Below, one piece after another: positions 62,888-64,000 of a DNA stretch of 64,000 nt. This DNA is from Halomonas sp. TD01. Lineage in GTDB: Bacteria; Pseudomonadota; Gammaproteobacteria; Pseudomonadales; Halomonadaceae. The DNA lies in assembly GCF_923868895.1 (NCBI RefSeq), contig NZ_OV350343.1:2046001-2110000 (forward strand), given 5' to 3'. The number at the start of each line of letters is the position of its first letter. Position 1 is the first letter of the stretch. Position numbers and translations under genes: made by a program. The notes under the pieces are model-generated. The model was not told the origin of the DNA. It did no database searches and saw only the letters and a list, made by a program, of their open reading frames with translations.

Positions 62888-63736
62888 ATGTCACAAGCCC
62901 ACCGTTTGCCAAAACTACTCAAAATGCTGCGTCACTACGACGATCCAGTCAGCGGTGCGGATCTGGCTGAAGCGCTAGGTATACCGCTGAGTGTTCTCTA
63001 CAAAGATATTGCTGTGCTTAGAGCCGTTGGGGTCGAGATTGTTAGTGAACCAGGCCAAGGCTATGTGCTCCCGCCTAGCGCTCAATTACCTCCCCCAGCG
63101 CTGAGCGAACCGACCAACGCACTGTCTGACGAACTGATTTTCTATACCCACCCCCTTTCGCGGGGAGGCATTGTGCACTGGATGCTTGAAGAGCTGGGTG
63201 TACCTTATCGCTTAGTGGTCCTGGAGTACGGGGCCACAATGCATTCGCCAGACTATTTAGCCATCAACCCGATGGGCAAGGTGCCGGCTATTCGCCACGG
63301 TGAGCGAGTGGTCACGGAGGCTGCCGCTATCTGTGCTTATCTTGCCGATGCCTTCCCCGAGGCGGGTTTGGCACCGCCGCTTTCAGCAAGAGACGACTAT
63401 TATCGCTGGCTATTCTTCGCTGCTGGGCCGCTAGAAGCTGCTGCCTCGCTTAATAGCTTGGGCTTCCAACCTAATGCAGAGCAGCGGATGCGGCTAGGTT
63501 CTGGCGACTTTGCGACGGTGATTGAGGCTCTGGCTGCGGCCGTCAATGGACGCCGCTACATCGCTGGTGATGCTTTTAGCGCCGCCGATGTTTATGTCGG
63601 CTCCCACATTGGATGGGGAATGCAGTTTGGAACCCTGCCACGCCGTCCTGAATTCGAACATTACTGGGCGGGGCTGCAAAACCGTCCTGCACGGCAGCAT
63701 TGCGAGATGTTCATCCAGCAGGCGTTGACACAGTAG
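62888..63736 (+). CDS. HTH-glutathione S-transferase fusion protein
   Basis: 282 residues. Residues about 5-62 are a helix-turn-helix of the HTH_11/YafY-N type (SGADLAEALGIPLSVLYKDIAVLRAVGVEIVS and then GQGYVLPP). After a Pro/Ala-rich linker (about 63-80), residues 82-282 form a full GST: FYTHPLSRGGIVHWMLEELG (Ser91 as the likely catalytic residue), NPMGKVPAIRHG (cis-Pro), TEAAAICAYLAD and a C-terminal helical domain. The frame is continuous and the ribosome site GTAGGAG precedes the ATG at 62888. A transcription factor using GST as sensor is inferred. It follows allA in the same direction. Confidence 0.85.
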   Translation: MSQAHRLPKLLKMLRHYDDPVSGADLAEALGIPLSVLYKDIAVLRAVGVEIVSEPGQGYVLPPSAQLPPPALSEPTNALSDELIFYTHPLSRGGIVHWMLEELGVPYRLVVLEYGATMHSPDYLAINPMGKVPAIRHGERVVTEAAAICAYLADAFPEAGLAPPLSARDDYYRWLFFAAGPLEAAASLNSLGFQPNAEQRMRLGSGDFATVIEALAAAVNGRRYIAGDAFSAADVYVGSHIGWGMQFGTLPRRPEFEHYWAGLQNRPARQHCEMFIQQALTQ

Positions 63737-63835
63737 TTGCCCTGTAAAATGGTGACGCGCCAGAGGTAGTCGTCCCCACGCTGATGAACGCTTATATAAG
63801 TTTTTATTCTCATTCTATTAATAATTAGGAAAATT

Positions 63836-64000
63836 ATGAACGCACTGCACTTCTCTTCGATCCGTCGTACTAAAATTGTCGCCACCCTTGGGCCCGCCAG
63901 CGACCGGGAAGGTGTCTTAGAAGCCATGCTAGCGGCGGGTGTTGATGTGGTGCGTTTAAACTTCTCTCATGGCACCGCAGACGATCATCGTCGACGCTTA
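63836..64000 (+). CDS. pyk: Pyruvate kinase (3' partial)
   Basis: 55 residues are visible from the ATG at 63836 behind [29 protein letters not shown], seen as [15 protein letters not shown], and [14 protein letters not shown] are the conserved N-terminal pyruvate kinase motifs (TKIV-TxGPA-S, RxNFSHG). The rest lies beyond the window, so subtype (PykA or PykF) cannot be set. Confidence 0.93.
   Translation, partial: MNALHFSSIRRTKIVATLGPASDREGVLEAMLAAGVDVVRLNFSHGTADDHRRRL

Overview
The window looks like chromosomal DNA of a gammaproteobacterium, most probably Halomonadaceae (Halomonas or a close relative). This rests on family content and gene order, not on a database search: an acs / SSS-type sensor kinase / acetate-type symporter cluster, a cbb3 oxidase locus with an Anr-type regulator, a membrane urate hydroxylase (PuuD) purine pathway, and a glcDEFG glycolate locus. 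There is no integrase, transposase, prophage or CRISPR array. The window is a run of metabolic and regulatory modules. It opens inside a Sel1/SH3 gene and closes inside a pyruvate kinase gene.

Layout: 1-4302 holds a Sel1/SH3 protein, a LysM-FecR protein and a CHASE2 histidine kinase, all on the + strand, probably an envelope-sensing unit. 4322-7199 holds trmO, a GNAT acetyltransferase, nadC and ampD. 7619-12365 is aceE-aceF after a structured leader. 12614-17287 holds adk, tsaB-rsmJ, a ClsB-type phospholipase D protein, a UPF0149 protein and sprT. 17457-30360 is the acetate module: acs, response regulator crbR, REP-like repeats, the large transporter-fused kinase crbS, a small membrane protein, a two-subunit sodium:solute symporter, a cNMP/CBS/DUF294 protein and a DnaQ-like protein that lacks most catalytic acids. 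30465-31390 is ttcA with an apparent one-base frameshift. 31377-42513 is the microaerobic respiration block: anr, hemN, a SafE-like gene, ccoS, ccoI, ccoH, ccoG and ccoPQON, with Anr-box-like sites before hemN and ccoN. 43558-44169 is a Val-Asp-Asp-Val-Asp tRNA operon. 44306-50608 is the glycolate locus (glcG, glcF, glcE, glcD and a lactate/glycolate permease). 51064-53076 holds two glutathione S-transferases and a phasin. 53232-62795 is urate and allantoin catabolism (uraD, uraH, puuD, a GntR regulator, two NCS1 permeases, a racemase, puuE, allE, allA). It is followed by an HTH-GST fusion (62888-63736) and the start of pyk.

How they work together: CrbS/CrbR, acs and the symporter form the acetate-scavenging circuit known from Vibrio and Pseudomonas. 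A near-identical 15-base motif lies upstream of both acs and the symporter operon. Purine breakdown through allA yields glyoxylate, the same compound made by GlcDEF, so two glyoxylate-producing modules lie close together. The GntR regulator inside the purine cluster has a matching candidate operator, TTGTATACAA, before uraD/uraH, before the racemase and before puuE.

Most notable: the HTH-GST fusion, the shared acs/symporter motif, the purine operator set, the ttcA frameshift, the LysM-FecR/CHASE2-kinase unit, the catalytically eroded exonuclease, and an apparently GC-richer block spanning aceE and the first part of aceF. Start codons were chosen by Shine-Dalgarno spacing and family N-termini. 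Where they differ from the longest possible frame, this is stated.
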